This document shows positions 24,102 to 32,304 of a DNA stretch of 64,000 nucleotides, piece after piece. Source of the DNA: Kitasatospora sp. NBC_01287 (GTDB taxonomy: Bacteria > Actinomycetota > Actinomycetes > Streptomycetales > Streptomycetaceae); assembly GCF_026340565.1 (NCBI RefSeq), contig NZ_JAPEPB010000001.1, positions 6,484,001 to 6,548,000 of the forward strand. The letters are read 5' to 3'. The notes beneath the pieces were generated by a model that saw only the letters and a list, made by a program, of their open reading frames with translations, was not told where the DNA came from and did no database searches. The position numbers and the translations under genes are program-made. The stretch's first letter is position 1; the number at the start of each line of letters is the position of its first letter.

Positions 24102-25358
24102 TCAGGTGACCGCGCCCCGCACGCTGAACCGCTCGGCCCGCCAGTCCCCGCTCGCCAGCACCTCGCGCAGCGCCTGCGCCGCGTCCCACGCCTCGGTGTA
24201 GGAGAGGTAGAGCGGGGTGAAGCCGAACCGCATCAGGTCCGGGGCCCGGAAGTCGCCGATCACCCCGCGCTCGATCAGCGCCTGCACCACAGGGAACCCG
24301 TCCGGGTGCCGGACCGCCACCTGGCTTCCCCGCCGCTCGGGCCGGCGCGGCGTCACCACCTCCAGGCCGGCCGCCTCGCACTGCTCCAGGAAGAGCCCGG
24401 ACAGTGCCAGGCTCTTGGCGCGCACCAGCTCCAGGTCGACCTTCTCCCAGATCTCCAGGGTGGCCCGCAGCCCGGCCAGCGCGAGCAGCGGCGGGAAGCT
24501 GGTGAGGAACCGACCGATCCCCTGGGTGGGCCGGTAGCCGCTCTCGAAGGCGAACGGCGCGGCGTGTCCGAACCACCCGGTCAAGGGCTGCTCGACGGCG
24601 TCGTGGTGGCGCGGCGCGGCGTAGAGGAAGCCCGGTGCGCACGGCCCGGCGTTCAGATACTTGTAGGTGCAGCCGACCGCGAAGTCCGCCTGACAGGCCG
24701 TCAGGTCGATCGGCAGCGCGCCCGCCGAGTGGCACAGGTCCCAGATCATCAGTGCGCCGGCCCGGTGCACCGCTTCGGTGATCGTGGCCATGTCGAGCAG
24801 CCGTCCGGTGCGGTAGTCGACCTGCGAGAGCACGACCGCGGCGACGCTGTCGTCCAGGTGCGCCACCAGGTCGTCCACCGAGTCCACCGTGTCGAGCAGC
24901 ACGCTTCGACCGCCCTCGAAGAGCCCGGTGACGCCCTCCGCGATGTACAGGTCGGTCGGGAACGAGTCCCGCTCACCGAGCACCGTGCGGCGCCCGGGCC
25001 GCAGCCGCAGCGCGGCCGTCAGCAGCTTGAACAGGTTGACCGAGACGCTGTCGCAGACCACCACCTCGCCGGCGCCGGCCCCGACCAGCGGCGCGATCCG
25101 GTCACCCAGGGTGTACGGCAGCTCGGTCCAGCCGTGCTTGTTCCAGCTGGTGATCAGATCCTGGCCCCACTCCTCCTCGACGGTCCGGCGGACCACCTCG
25201 GGGGTGCGGACCGGCAGTACGCCCAGCGAATTGCCGTCCAGGTAGATGCCGTTCGCCGGCAGGGTGTACTCGGCGCGGAACGCCGCCAGCGGATCGGCCG
25301 CGTCCAGGGCCAGGCAGTCGGCCCGCGAGGTCGGGATCCGTACCGGTTCGCTGCTCAC
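24102..25358 (-). CDS. kynU: Kynureninase
   Basis: This PLP enzyme (418 residues) cleaves kynurenine or 3-hydroxykynurenine to anthranilate or 3-hydroxyanthranilate plus alanine. Recognition rests on YTLPANGIYLDGNSLGVLP near the N-terminus, WNKHGWTELP, the Asp-His pair in MIWDLCHSAGALP, and the PLP lysine Lys233 in GCTYKYLNAGPCAPGF; the usual NGGPG is NAGPC. Length is typical. The start is GTG 25358 with GAGGAG upstream, overlapping the kynA stop by 4 nt (GTGA). It completes an operon with tryptophan dioxygenase. A kynurenine formamidase gene is not present in the window. Confidence 0.93.
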   Translation of the reverse strand: MSSEPVRIPTSRADCLALDAADPLAAFRAEYTLPANGIYLDGNSLGVLPVRTPEVVRRTVEEEWGQDLITSWNKHGWTELPYTLGDRIAPLVGAGAGEVVVCDSVSVNLFKLLTAALRLRPGRRTVLGERDSFPTDLYIAEGVTGLFEGGRSVLLDTVDSVDDLVAHLDDSVAAVVLSQVDYRTGRLLDMATITEAVHRAGALMIWDLCHSAGALPIDLTACQADFAVGCTYKYLNAGPCAPGFLYAAPRHHDAVEQPLTGWFGHAAPFAFESGYRPTQGIGRFLTSFPPLLALAGLRATLEIWEKVDLELVRAKSLALSGLFLEQCEAAGLEVVTPRRPERRGSQVAVRHPDGFPVVQALIERGVIGDFRAPDLMRFGFTPLYLSYTEAWDAAQALREVLASGDWRAERFSVRGAVT

Positions 25359-26206
25359 AACTCTCCTCGCACGGACCACAGTTCAGGAAAGACGTCCTGC
25401 TCGGCCGCCGCCTTGAGCCAACTCAGGCCGCTGGAGCCGCCGCTGCCGGTCTTGGCGCCCATCGAGCGCTTCACCGAAGCGTAGTGGCGCTGCCGCCAGC
25501 GGGTGACCCGTTCCGCGGTGTCGAGCAGCGTCTCGGCCAGCACCACCAGTTCGGCGTGCGCGGGGTCGGTGTAGACGGCGTGCCAGGCGGCCTCGACCGC
25601 CGGGCTCGGGGCGTAGCGCTCGGGGCCGGGGGTCGGGGCGGCGGCGAGGCCGCGCCGGGCCAGCAGCGCCAGCACGTCGTCGTACAGCGCCGGTGCGGCC
25701 AGCGCCCGGGACAGCTCGCGGTGCGTCTCGGGCGAGCCCTGGTACATGGCCAGCAGCCGTTCGGACTTGTTGCCGAGCAGGAACTCCAGCAGCAGGTAGG
25801 CCGAGGACTGGAACCCGGAGGCCTCGCCGAGCATCGGCCGGAAGGCGCTGAACTCGACCGGGGTGAGGGTGGCGAGCAGGTCCCAGGAGCTGTTCAGCAC
25901 GTCCTGCGCGTTGGCCCCGCGGCGCAGGGCCGCCACCGCGCCGGGCAGGTCGTCGGCCCGCAGCGCCTGCTGGGCCAGCGTCCACTCGTGCCGCAGCAGG
26001 TCGAAGAGCAGCTCCATCACCTGGGTGGTGACGATGAACGATAGCTCGGCGTCGACCGTGCTGCGCGGCTGCTGCAGGGTGTGCAGCACGTCCAGCCGGG
26101 CGTAGCGCTCGTAGGGCGTCGCGCCGCTGGTCAGCGGGTCGGCGACGGAGTCCTCGCGGACGGGGTCGAACGCCAGGTTCGGCGTCCGGACGGTGGAGCG
26201 GGCCAT
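25355..26206 (-). CDS. kynA: Tryptophan 2,3-dioxygenase
   Basis: This heme enzyme (283 residues) opens the indole ring of L-tryptophan to N-formylkynurenine, the first step of the kynurenine route. Family landmarks are HTLQQPRSTVDAELSFIVTTQVMELLF at the start, GEASGFQSSAYLLLEFLLGNKS, the heme-ligand His241 in RWRQRHYASVKRSMGAKTG and the substrate loop TGSGGSSGLSWLK. The start ATG 26206 has GAGGGGGA upstream. It is first in the kynA-kynU operon and divergent from an Lrp-type regulator; a palindrome in between is the likely control site. Confidence 0.95.
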   Translation of the reverse strand: MARSTVRTPNLAFDPVREDSVADPLTSGATPYERYARLDVLHTLQQPRSTVDAELSFIVTTQVMELLFDLLRHEWTLAQQALRADDLPGAVAALRRGANAQDVLNSSWDLLATLTPVEFSAFRPMLGEASGFQSSAYLLLEFLLGNKSERLLAMYQGSPETHRELSRALAAPALYDDVLALLARRGLAAAPTPGPERYAPSPAVEAAWHAVYTDPAHAELVVLAETLLDTAERVTRWRQRHYASVKRSMGAKTGSGGSSGLSWLKAAAEQDVFPELWSVRGEL

Positions 26207-26299
26207 GATCTCGTTCCCCCTCGGTGGCAGGTGGGGACTATTGTGCGGCTGGTCGCCAGGGCTCTTGAAGGGGCGACGGTGACCCGATCGGCGGATCGG

Positions 26300-26315
26300 C
26301 CTTGCGTTCGCAAGG
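26300..26315. promoter_or_regulatory. Candidate operator of the kyn operon
   Basis: CCTTGCG-TT-CGCAAGG is a perfect 16-bp palindrome in the 174-bp gap between kynA and the divergent Lrp-type regulator, the expected position for the regulator's binding site. Confidence 0.6.
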
Positions 26316-26380
26316 TGTTTTCTCCGCCGACCTGCTGCTCGGAAAAGGGGCCCACCGCGGCCTCCGGAGAGGAACCAACC

Positions 26381-26818
26381 GTGGACGCGCTGGACCGAAG
26401 ACTGCTCGCCGAACTGCAGGACGACGCGCGGCTCTCCTACAACGAATTGTCCCGCCGGGTCAGCCTCTCCGCCCCGGCTGTGGCCGAACGGGTGCGCCGG
26501 CTGGAGGCGGACGGCGTGATCGGCGGCTACCACGCGCACATCGACCTGGCCCGCGCGGGGCTGCCGATCACCGCGCTGGTGCAGGTCCAGTGCTACGGCC
26601 CGCGCTGCGTACTGCGCGATCCCTCGGTGGCCGACTGGCCCGAGGTGCTGCAGCTGCACCGGGTGACCGGTGGGGCCTGCTGCGTGCTGCTGGTGGCGGT
26701 GCCGGAGATGGCGCGGTTCGAGGAGCTGATCGACCGGCTGGCGGCCTACGGGCAGCCCAGCAGCTCGATGGTGCTCTCCAGCCCGGTGCCCTGGCGCCCC
26801 GTCACACCCCCGTCCTGA
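26381..26818 (+). CDS. Lrp/AsnC family regulator, probable regulator of kynAU
   Basis: This is a 145-residue single-HTH Lrp protein. The HTH is LDRRLLAELQDDARLSYNELSRRVSLSAPAVAERVRRLEADGVI at residues 4-47, followed by a RAM ligand domain (YHAHIDLARAGLPITALVQVQC ... VTGGACCVLLVAVPEMARFEELIDRL). The start is GTG 26381 with GGAGAGGAA upstream. It is divergent from kynA-kynU. In Pseudomonas an Lrp-type protein (KynR) controls the kynurenine genes, so an analogous role sensing kynurenine or tryptophan is inferred. The 3' end lies in a 20-bp tandem repeat. Confidence 0.87.
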   Translation: MDALDRRLLAELQDDARLSYNELSRRVSLSAPAVAERVRRLEADGVIGGYHAHIDLARAGLPITALVQVQCYGPRCVLRDPSVADWPEVLQLHRVTGGACCVLLVAVPEMARFEELIDRLAAYGQPSSSMVLSSPVPWRPVTPPS

Positions 26819-26861
26819 CCACCGCACCCCCGTCCTGACCACCGCACCCCCGTCGTGCCGC
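26806..26861. repeat. 20-bp tandem repeat across a stop codon
   Basis: ACCCCCGTCCTGACCACCGC occurs at 26806-26825 and 26826-26845, with a truncated third copy to 26861. The TGA stop of the Lrp regulator (26816-26818) is in the first unit and duplicated in the second. Confidence 0.88.
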
Positions 26862-26901
26862 ACCCCCGCCCGAGCTCTCCCCGCCGGTCGGTGCCCGCCG
26901 G

Positions 26902-27543
26902 TCAGTGCCCGCCCGAGCCGGGTAGCGGCACGCCCAGCCCCTGCAGCCCGTTCAGGAACAGCTCCACGCCCACCGCCGCGAGCAGCAGCCCGAGCAGCCG
27001 CGAGAGCACCTCCAGGGAGGTCTGGTGGGTGCGCCGCAGCAGCGGGGCCAGCAGCAGCACGCTGACGAGGTTGATCGCCACCACCGCCAGGTAGGCGCCG
27101 GAGACGGTGACCCGCCAGGCCCAGCCGTCCTTGGTCAGCGACTCGACCAGCACCGCCGTCATCGCCAGCGGGCTCGCCACGTACGGCAGCAGCAGCTCGC
27201 GCACCCCCTCGGCCAGCGGGTTGGCCAGCGCGTCCTCGTCGTCCTCGCCCGCGCCGCCCAGGTGCAGGCCGAGCACCAGCCCGACCGCGTAGATGAAGAA
27301 GATCACCCCGCCGGCCAGCTGCAGCGACTCGTCGCTGACGTGGAAGAAATTGGTCAGCGCGTCCGCGGCGAACGCCATCACCACCCCGACCAGCCCCGCC
27401 AGCACCGAGCTCACCGTGACCAGCCGGTGCATCTCGGCGCTGCTGCGGGAGCGGCTCAGCTGGGCGTAGGCCAGCAGCACCTTGGGCGGACCGACCACGG
27501 CGAAGAAGGTGATGAACGTGCTGCTCAGATTCAGGGCCGACAT
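26902..27543 (-). CDS. MarC family integral membrane protein
   Basis: This 213-residue protein has six hydrophobic segments and the MarC (UPF0056) pattern: MSALNLSSTFITFFAVVGPPKVLLAYAQLS at the start, LQLAGGVIFFIYAVGLVLG, and LPYVASPLAMTAVLVES, where the family has PLxxGPGAI. Transport function is debated: small neutral amino acids have been proposed for related NAAT proteins. ATG 27543 is preferred to an upstream in-frame start at 27627, which overlaps the barstar gene. It lies 52 bp downstream of the barstar gene on the same strand. Confidence 0.85.
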   Translation of the reverse strand: MSALNLSSTFITFFAVVGPPKVLLAYAQLSRSRSSAEMHRLVTVSSVLAGLVGVVMAFAADALTNFFHVSDESLQLAGGVIFFIYAVGLVLGLHLGGAGEDDEDALANPLAEGVRELLLPYVASPLAMTAVLVESLTKDGWAWRVTVSGAYLAVVAINLVSVLLLAPLLRRTHQTSLEVLSRLLGLLLAAVGVELFLNGLQGLGVPLPGSGGH

Positions 27544-27595
27544 TCCCCCAGCATGGTCGAGGCCATCGGCGGCCACCCGGCGCCGCACCGGTGCG

Positions 27596-27868
27596 TCAGC
27601 GCAGCAGCACCGTGACGCCCGTCTCACCGAGCAACTCGACCACCGCCCAGGCGTAGCCCGGTGGCAGGTCCGGCGCGTGCTCGGCGGTCGGCCAGTCGTG
27701 CCAGACCAGGGTGAAGGGCGGCACCGGGCCGAAGCCGCCGCGCAGGCAGTCGGCCAGCGCGTCCAGGTTGCTCCCGTAGTAGCCCTCCGGGCCGTTCAGC
27801 GCCGTGCCGAGCGCCGTGTACAGCCCGGACCGGTCGGTGGCACCGGTGCCGTCCAGGTGGAAGTCCAT
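27596..27868 (-). CDS. Barstar family protein
   Basis: This 90-residue protein has the barstar signature GPEGYYGSNLDALADCLRGGFG with the acidic residues that occupy the barnase active site, followed by the strand PFTLVWHDW. Length equals typical barstar (about 90 residues). Barstars inhibit extracellular guanyl RNases inside the producing cell. No barnase-type RNase gene is nearby, so it is an orphan inhibitor. AAGGAG lies 7 nt before the ATG. Confidence 0.87.
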   Translation of the reverse strand: MDFHLDGTGATDRSGLYTALGTALNGPEGYYGSNLDALADCLRGGFGPVPPFTLVWHDWPTAEHAPDLPPGYAWAVVELLGETGVTVLLR

Positions 27869-28039
27869 CGCTGACTCCTTCGGTCGCCGGCTCGCCGGCC
27901 CCCTGCTGGCCCGCCCCCTGTTCCAGGGTCCCCGGAAGTCCCCCGGATGGCCTGCTCCGGTCGAGGAGCCGCCGCGGGTCGGCTGGGATGGAAGGTGCAG
28001 GTGGGGTCAGAGGCGGGGGCAGAGAGATGTGAGGACACT

Positions 28040-28582
28040 ATGGGCTGCGTCAACCGCACGGACCTAGGACTGCTCGCCCTGCGCACCGCCGTGGGCGGGG
28101 TGCTCGTCGCCCACGGCACCCAGAAGCTCTTCGGCTGGTTCGGCGGCGGCGGTCTGGAGGGCACCGCCGCCGGGATGGAGGCGATGGGCTTCAAGCCGGG
28201 CGGGCAGAGCGCGCTGGCGGCCGGCCTCGGTGAGGCGGGCGGCGGCGCGCTGCTGATCGCCGGGCTGGCCACGCCGGTGGCCGGGCCGATCGTGGCCGGC
28301 ACCATGGCCGGGGCGAGCGTGGTGCACTTCCCGCACGGCTTCTTCGCCACCAAGGGCGGTTACGAGTACCCGGCGCTGCTCGGCGTCTGCGGCCTGGCGC
28401 TCGGCCTGGCGGGCCCCGGCCGGCTCTCGCTGGACGCGCTGACCGGCCACCGCCTCAACCGCCCGTGGCTGGGCGCGCTCGCCTTCGCCGCCGCCGCGGC
28501 CGGCGCCTTCTCGGTGGTCTGCAAGCGCGAGCGCGGCATCCAGGAGGCGGCCGCCAAGGCGATGGAGGGGGAGCCCGAGTAG
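28040..28582 (+). CDS. DoxX family membrane protein
   Basis: This 180-residue protein has four hydrophobic segments and the DoxX pattern: LGLLALRTAVGGVLVAHGTQKLFGWFGGGGLEGTAAGMEAMGF, then a Gly-rich TM2 and VHFPHGFFATKGGYEYPALL. DoxX proteins are linked to thiosulfate-quinone oxidation in archaea and to oxidant-defence complexes in mycobacteria; here no partner gene is visible. GAGG precedes ATG 28040. It is divergent from the barstar gene. Confidence 0.88.
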   Translation: MGCVNRTDLGLLALRTAVGGVLVAHGTQKLFGWFGGGGLEGTAAGMEAMGFKPGGQSALAAGLGEAGGGALLIAGLATPVAGPIVAGTMAGASVVHFPHGFFATKGGYEYPALLGVCGLALGLAGPGRLSLDALTGHRLNRPWLGALAFAAAAAGAFSVVCKRERGIQEAAAKAMEGEPE

Positions 28583-28630
28583 GACCGCACATGACCAGCA
28601 GGTGAATTCGAACCCCTGCCCGCTTGGCGT

Positions 28631-28644
28631 CTACAGATCTGTAG
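28631..28644. promoter_or_regulatory. Perfect palindrome upstream of uppP (BlaI-like core)
   Basis: CTACAGATCTGTAG is a perfect 14-bp palindrome about 95 bp before the uppP start. Its TACA-N4-TGTA core resembles operators of BlaI/MecI/CopY repressors. No such repressor gene is in the window, so the link is by resemblance only. Confidence 0.5.
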
Positions 28645-28736
28645 TACGTTCTCGCGGGGAGGGGCTTTGGGGCTGTGCGGGCACACCTCGGTACGCTGTC
28701 GCCTCCGACGATCCGTACCAGTGCTGAAGGTGTGCG

Positions 28737-29648
28737 ATGTCCCTGACCTACCCGGAATCGATCGGCGTGGGCCTGCTGCAAGGCGTCACCGAACTCTTCC
28801 CCGTCTCGAGTCTGGGCCACAGCATCCTGATCCCCGCGCTGATCGGCGGCAGCGTCCAGCGGGACCTCAACGTCACGGCCGACCAGTCGCCCTACCTGTC
28901 GGTGCTGATCGGTCTGCACCTGGCGACGGCGGCGGCCCTGGTGCTCTTCTTCCGCAAGGACTGGGTCCGGGTGCTCCGCGGCCTCTTCAGCTCCATACGC
29001 GAGCGCCGAATAGAGACCTCCGAGCAGCGGCTGGCCTGGCTGCTGATCGTCGGCACCATCCCGGTCGGCCTGGCGGGCCTGGTCGCCGAGCACGCGCTGC
29101 GCTCGGCCCTCGGCAAGCCGGTCCCCGCGGCGGTCTTCCTGGCGCTGAACGGCTTCGTGCTGCTGGGCGCCGAGCGGTTGCGGCGCGGTGGCGGCGGGCG
29201 GCGCCGGGCGGGGGCGCAGGTCGAGCACGTGCCGGGCGCCGACCCGGCGATCGAGTCGGACCGCCGGCTGGCCAAGCTGACCCTGCGCCAGGGCACCTGG
29301 ATCGGCGCCGCGCAGATCCTGGCGCTGCTGCCCGGCATCAGCCGCTCCGGCGTCACCATGAGCACCGGCATCCTGCGCGGCCTCAACCACGAGGACGCCG
29401 CCCGCTTCTCCTTCCTGCTGGCCACCCCGGTGATCGCCGCGGCCGCGGTGCTCAAGGTGCCCGAGCTGCTCAAGCCGGAGAACGCCGCGATCCGCGGGCC
29501 GCTGCTGGTCGGCTCGCTCTGCGCCTTCGTGGCGGGCTACGTCTCGGTGAAGTTCCTGACCAAGTACTTCGAGAACCGCAGCCTGACCCCGTTCGCGATC
29601 TACTGCATGGTGGCGGGCGTCGGCAGCGCGGTCTACCTGAGCATGTGA
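28737..29648 (+). CDS. uppP: Undecaprenyl-diphosphatase (bacitracin resistance)
   Basis: This is a 303-residue integral membrane phosphatase that recycles undecaprenyl pyrophosphate to the carrier used for peptidoglycan and other wall polymers. Both family motifs are present: LLQGVTELFPVSSLGHS near residue 13-29 (the Q/E-rich motif 1) and LLPGISRSGVTMSTG (PGxSRSxxT motif 2). An Arg-rich insertion (LRRGGGGRRRAGAQ) lies between TM segments in the middle. GAAGG precedes the ATG. Overproduction of the family confers bacitracin resistance. Confidence 0.93.
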   Translation: MSLTYPESIGVGLLQGVTELFPVSSLGHSILIPALIGGSVQRDLNVTADQSPYLSVLIGLHLATAAALVLFFRKDWVRVLRGLFSSIRERRIETSEQRLAWLLIVGTIPVGLAGLVAEHALRSALGKPVPAAVFLALNGFVLLGAERLRRGGGGRRRAGAQVEHVPGADPAIESDRRLAKLTLRQGTWIGAAQILALLPGISRSGVTMSTGILRGLNHEDAARFSFLLATPVIAAAAVLKVPELLKPENAAIRGPLLVGSLCAFVAGYVSVKFLTKYFENRSLTPFAIYCMVAGVGSAVYLSM

Positions 29649-29745
29649 CGGGTCGGGCGGCTGACGCTCCGGTCATGTGACGGTCAGTCACCTGGTTGCG
29701 CCGTCCCGCTGGCGGGGTCCACGGGGGTGCGCCCAGGGTGGTGGC

Positions 29746-30387
29746 ATGAACCACCGTCGCACCCAGCCGCTCCGCGTCGTCGCCACCCGCAGCCCGCGCG
29801 CCCGCCGTTCCCTCGCCGCCCCGCTCGCCGTCACGGTCGGGGCGGTGCTCTGCGTGGGCGGGGCCCTGGCCGGCTGCTCGTCCACCGCCGCCAAGGTGTC
29901 CTCGACGGCCTCCTCGGCCCTCGGCGCGGCGCAGTCGGTCGCCTCCCAGGCCGCCTCCGCCGCGCAGTCCGGCGTCTCGCAGGCCGCCTCCGCCGCCTCC
30001 TCGGCGATCTCGCAGGCCGCCTCCGCCGCCAACAGCGTCTCCTCGGCCGGCTCCTCGGCGCTCGCCTCCGCCCAGTCCGCCGCCTCCTCGGCGGTGGCCG
30101 GCGCGACCGGGGGACTGGACGCGACCGGCGACGTCACGCTGGGCCAGGTCAGCACCAATTCGAGCGACCGCGCCGAGGTGGTGGTCACCGTGAACAACCA
30201 CGGCTCCCAGGCGCAGCGCTACACGATCGAGGTCGGCTTCAAGAACAGCGAGGGCAACCTGCTGGACACCACGCTGGTCACTCTCGGCAACGTCCAGCCG
30301 GGCGCGACCGTGACCGCGACGGCGACCAGCGGTGAGACGCTCTCCGGGCCGGTGATGGCGAGCGTGGTCAGCGCGCAGCGCTTCTGA
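29746..30387 (+). CDS. Lipoprotein with Ser/Ala repeat stalk and FxLYD-like domain
   Basis: The 213-residue protein has a basic n-region, a hydrophobic core and a lipobox (GGALAGCSS), so it is predicted to be a membrane-attached lipoprotein. Residues about 50-120 are an Ala/Ser-rich low-complexity tract (repeats of SQAASAA) likely forming an extended helix or stalk. The C-terminal 85 residues (TGDVTLGQVSTNSSDRAEVVVTVNNHGSQAQRYTIEVGF) resemble FxLYD-type beta-sandwich domains. The start ATG 29746 is chosen because it begins directly before the signal peptide. Function is unknown. Confidence 0.78.
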   Translation: MNHRRTQPLRVVATRSPRARRSLAAPLAVTVGAVLCVGGALAGCSSTAAKVSSTASSALGAAQSVASQAASAAQSGVSQAASAASSAISQAASAANSVSSAGSSALASAQSAASSAVAGATGGLDATGDVTLGQVSTNSSDRAEVVVTVNNHGSQAQRYTIEVGFKNSEGNLLDTTLVTLGNVQPGATVTATATSGETLSGPVMASVVSAQRF

Positions 30388-30410
30388 GCCGCGCGGCCCA
30401 GGCCTGCTGC

Positions 30411-30433
30411 GCCGGCGCCCCGGGGGCGCCGGC
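30411..30433. terminator. Terminator hairpin
   Basis: GCCGGCGCCC (30411-30420) pairs with GGGCGCCGGC (30424-30433) over a 3-nt loop between the convergent lipoprotein and aldolase-like genes. Confidence 0.72.
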
Positions 30434-30454
30434 CGCGCCGCCACGGACCGCGCC

Positions 30455-31618
30455 TCAGGCCGGCAGCAGCGCCAGGAACCGCCGCCCCGCCTCGGCGACC
30501 TCGGCCGCGCTCCACCCCAGCGCGGCCGCGCCGACGGTGACCTCGGCCATCGCCAGGCCGGGCGCGCCGTCCTGCCAGCCGCCGACGAACCAGGTCCGCT
30601 CCTGGTCCGCCAGGGTGAGGGCCGCCTCGTTGAGGGCCGCCGCGGGGTGGGGGAGCCAGAGTCGGAACTGATGGGTGTGCGGGGCCGCCGGGTTGATCCG
30701 GGCGCCGGGGAGCTCGGCCAGCGCCGCGGCGACCACCTGGGCATGGCGCACGTGCTGGGGGACCCGCGGCAGTACGCGCTCCAGGCCGTCGAGGGCCGCG
30801 AGGGCGGCGGGCCACTGCTGGAAGACGTTGCCGCCGTGCCGGTGGCGCCAGGCGCGGGCGTAGCCGGCCAGCGCGCCGTCACCCGCCAGCGCGGCGCCGC
30901 TCAGGCCGCCCAGGGTCTTGTAGAACGAGACGTAGACGCTGTCGGCGAGGGCGGCGATCTCGTCGAGTCCCTTGCCCAGATGCTCCGTGGACTCCCAGAG
31001 CCGGGCGCCGTCGAAGTGCACCCGGGCGCCCGCGGCCCGCGCCGCGTCGGTCAGCTCGACCAGCTCCGCCCAGCTGGGCAACAGGAACCCGGCGTCGCGC
31101 AGCGGGAGTTCGACCGTCATGGTGCCGAACGGCTCGCCCAGATCGGTGAGTTCGGCCGCGGTGAAGTGTCGGGGCTCGGCGGTCGGCCACAGGCCGCGCA
31201 GCCCGGTCAGCTGGCTGTAGGCCTGCCGCTCCCAACGCTCCAGGTGGGCCAGCGGGTGCAGCGCCACCGCGCTGCTGCCGGAGCGCTCGGCGCCGTAACG
31301 CAGCGCGACCTGCTGGGCCATCGTGCCGGTGGGGAAGAAGACCGCGTCCTCGGTGCCGAGCAGGGCCGCGACCCGCTCCTCCAGCAGGCGGAGGGGACCG
31401 TCGCCGTAGAGGTCGGGACGCTCGTCGAGACCGTCCAGCGCGCGGAGCGCGGCCAGCTGCTCGCGCATGGTCGGCAGCGGCGCGCCGGACAGCACGCGGT
31501 CGCAGGCCCGCACGGCGGCCAGCCGGCGTTCGAGGAAGGCCGCGGCACCGTCGGTCGCGGCGGCGTCAGGGGCGTCGGTCGCGGTGGTCGCGTCGGTCGT
31601 GCCGTTGGCGTCGGTCAT
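30455..31618 (-). CDS. Threonine aldolase / beta-eliminating lyase family PLP enzyme
   Basis: This 387-residue fold-type I PLP enzyme belongs to the beta-eliminating lyase/low-specificity threonine aldolase group. An Ala/Thr-rich N-terminal extension precedes the catalytic domain. Motifs are RPDLYGDGPLRLLEERVAALLGTEDAVFFPTGTMAQ, the cofactor Asp in GARVHFDGARLWES and the probable PLP lysine in YVSFYKTLGGLSGAALAG. It would cleave threonine or a related beta-hydroxy amino acid to glycine and an aldehyde. It is the same strand as, and just downstream of, the two-component system, but a shared role is not evident. Confidence 0.85.
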   Translation of the reverse strand: MTDANGTTDATTATDAPDAAATDGAAAFLERRLAAVRACDRVLSGAPLPTMREQLAALRALDGLDERPDLYGDGPLRLLEERVAALLGTEDAVFFPTGTMAQQVALRYGAERSGSSAVALHPLAHLERWERQAYSQLTGLRGLWPTAEPRHFTAAELTDLGEPFGTMTVELPLRDAGFLLPSWAELVELTDAARAAGARVHFDGARLWESTEHLGKGLDEIAALADSVYVSFYKTLGGLSGAALAGDGALAGYARAWRHRHGGNVFQQWPAALAALDGLERVLPRVPQHVRHAQVVAAALAELPGARINPAAPHTHQFRLWLPHPAAALNEAALTLADQERTWFVGGWQDGAPGLAMAEVTVGAAALGWSAAEVAEAGRRFLALLPA

Positions 31619-31635
31619 CGGCCGATTGTCGGTGC

Positions 31636-32304
31636 TCAGGTCGGGTGGACCAAGCGGTTTTCGTAGGCGAAGACCACCGCCTGGACCCGGTCGCGCAGAC
31701 CGAGCTTGAGCAGGATCCGGCTCACGTGGGTCTTCACGGTGGCCTCGGCGAGGAAGAGCTCGGCGGCCACCTCGGCGTTGGACAGGCCGCGGGCGATCTG
31801 CACCAGCACGCTGCGCTCACGGGTGGTGAGCGCCTCCACGGCGCTCTCGGCGCGGTCCGGGGAGCCGCCGTCGGCGGGCAGCTGGGAGGCGAAGGTGTCC
31901 AGCAGCCGCCGGGTGATCCGGGGTGCCACCACCGCGTCGCCCGCCGCCACGCTGCGGATCGCGCTGAGCAGCTCGGCCGGCTGGGCGTTCTTCAGCAGGA
32001 AGCCGGAGGCGCCCGCCCGCAGTCCGGCGAAGGCGTACTCGTCGAGGTCGAAGGTGGTCATGATGAGCACCTTGGTGTCGGGGGATTCCTCGACGATCCG
32101 GCGGGTGGCCTCGATGCCGTCCATGCCGGGCATCCGGACGTCCATCAGCACCACGTCGGGGGCGTGCGCCGCCGCCAGGCGCACCGCTTCGGCGCCGTCC
32201 TCGGCCTCACCGACCACGGACAGGTCCGGCTGCGAGTCGAGCACCAGCGTGAAGGCGACGCGCAGCAGCGGCTGGTCGTCCACCAGCAGGACGCGGATGG
32301 TCAT
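31636..32304 (-). CDS. NarL/FixJ-type response regulator
   Basis: The 222-residue protein has a receiver domain (MTIRVLLVDDQPLLRVAF; phospho-acceptor Asp55 in VVLMDVRMPGMDG; Lys in GFLLKNAQPAEL) and a LuxR-type HTH (LTTRERSVLVQIARGLSNAEVAAELFLAEATVKTHVSRILLKLGLRDR). The start overlaps the stop of the histidine kinase by 4 nt. It is the last gene of an operon of ABC ATPase, permease, kinase and regulator, so it likely controls the transporter. Confidence 0.93.
   Translation of the reverse strand: MTIRVLLVDDQPLLRVAFTLVLDSQPDLSVVGEAEDGAEAVRLAAAHAPDVVLMDVRMPGMDGIEATRRIVEESPDTKVLIMTTFDLDEYAFAGLRAGASGFLLKNAQPAELLSAIRSVAAGDAVVAPRITRRLLDTFASQLPADGGSPDRAESAVEALTTRERSVLVQIARGLSNAEVAAELFLAEATVKTHVSRILLKLGLRDRVQAVVFAYENRLVHPT

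Noticed and set aside
28601..28660. tRNA-like fragment: TTCGAA-type T-loop sequence near 28607 followed by the 28631 palindrome, read as a tRNA 3' end or phage attachment remnant
   Set aside because: T-stem pairing fails (mismatched 5-bp stem), no anticodon arm with a 7-nt loop and no acceptor stem can be drawn, and no integrase is nearby.
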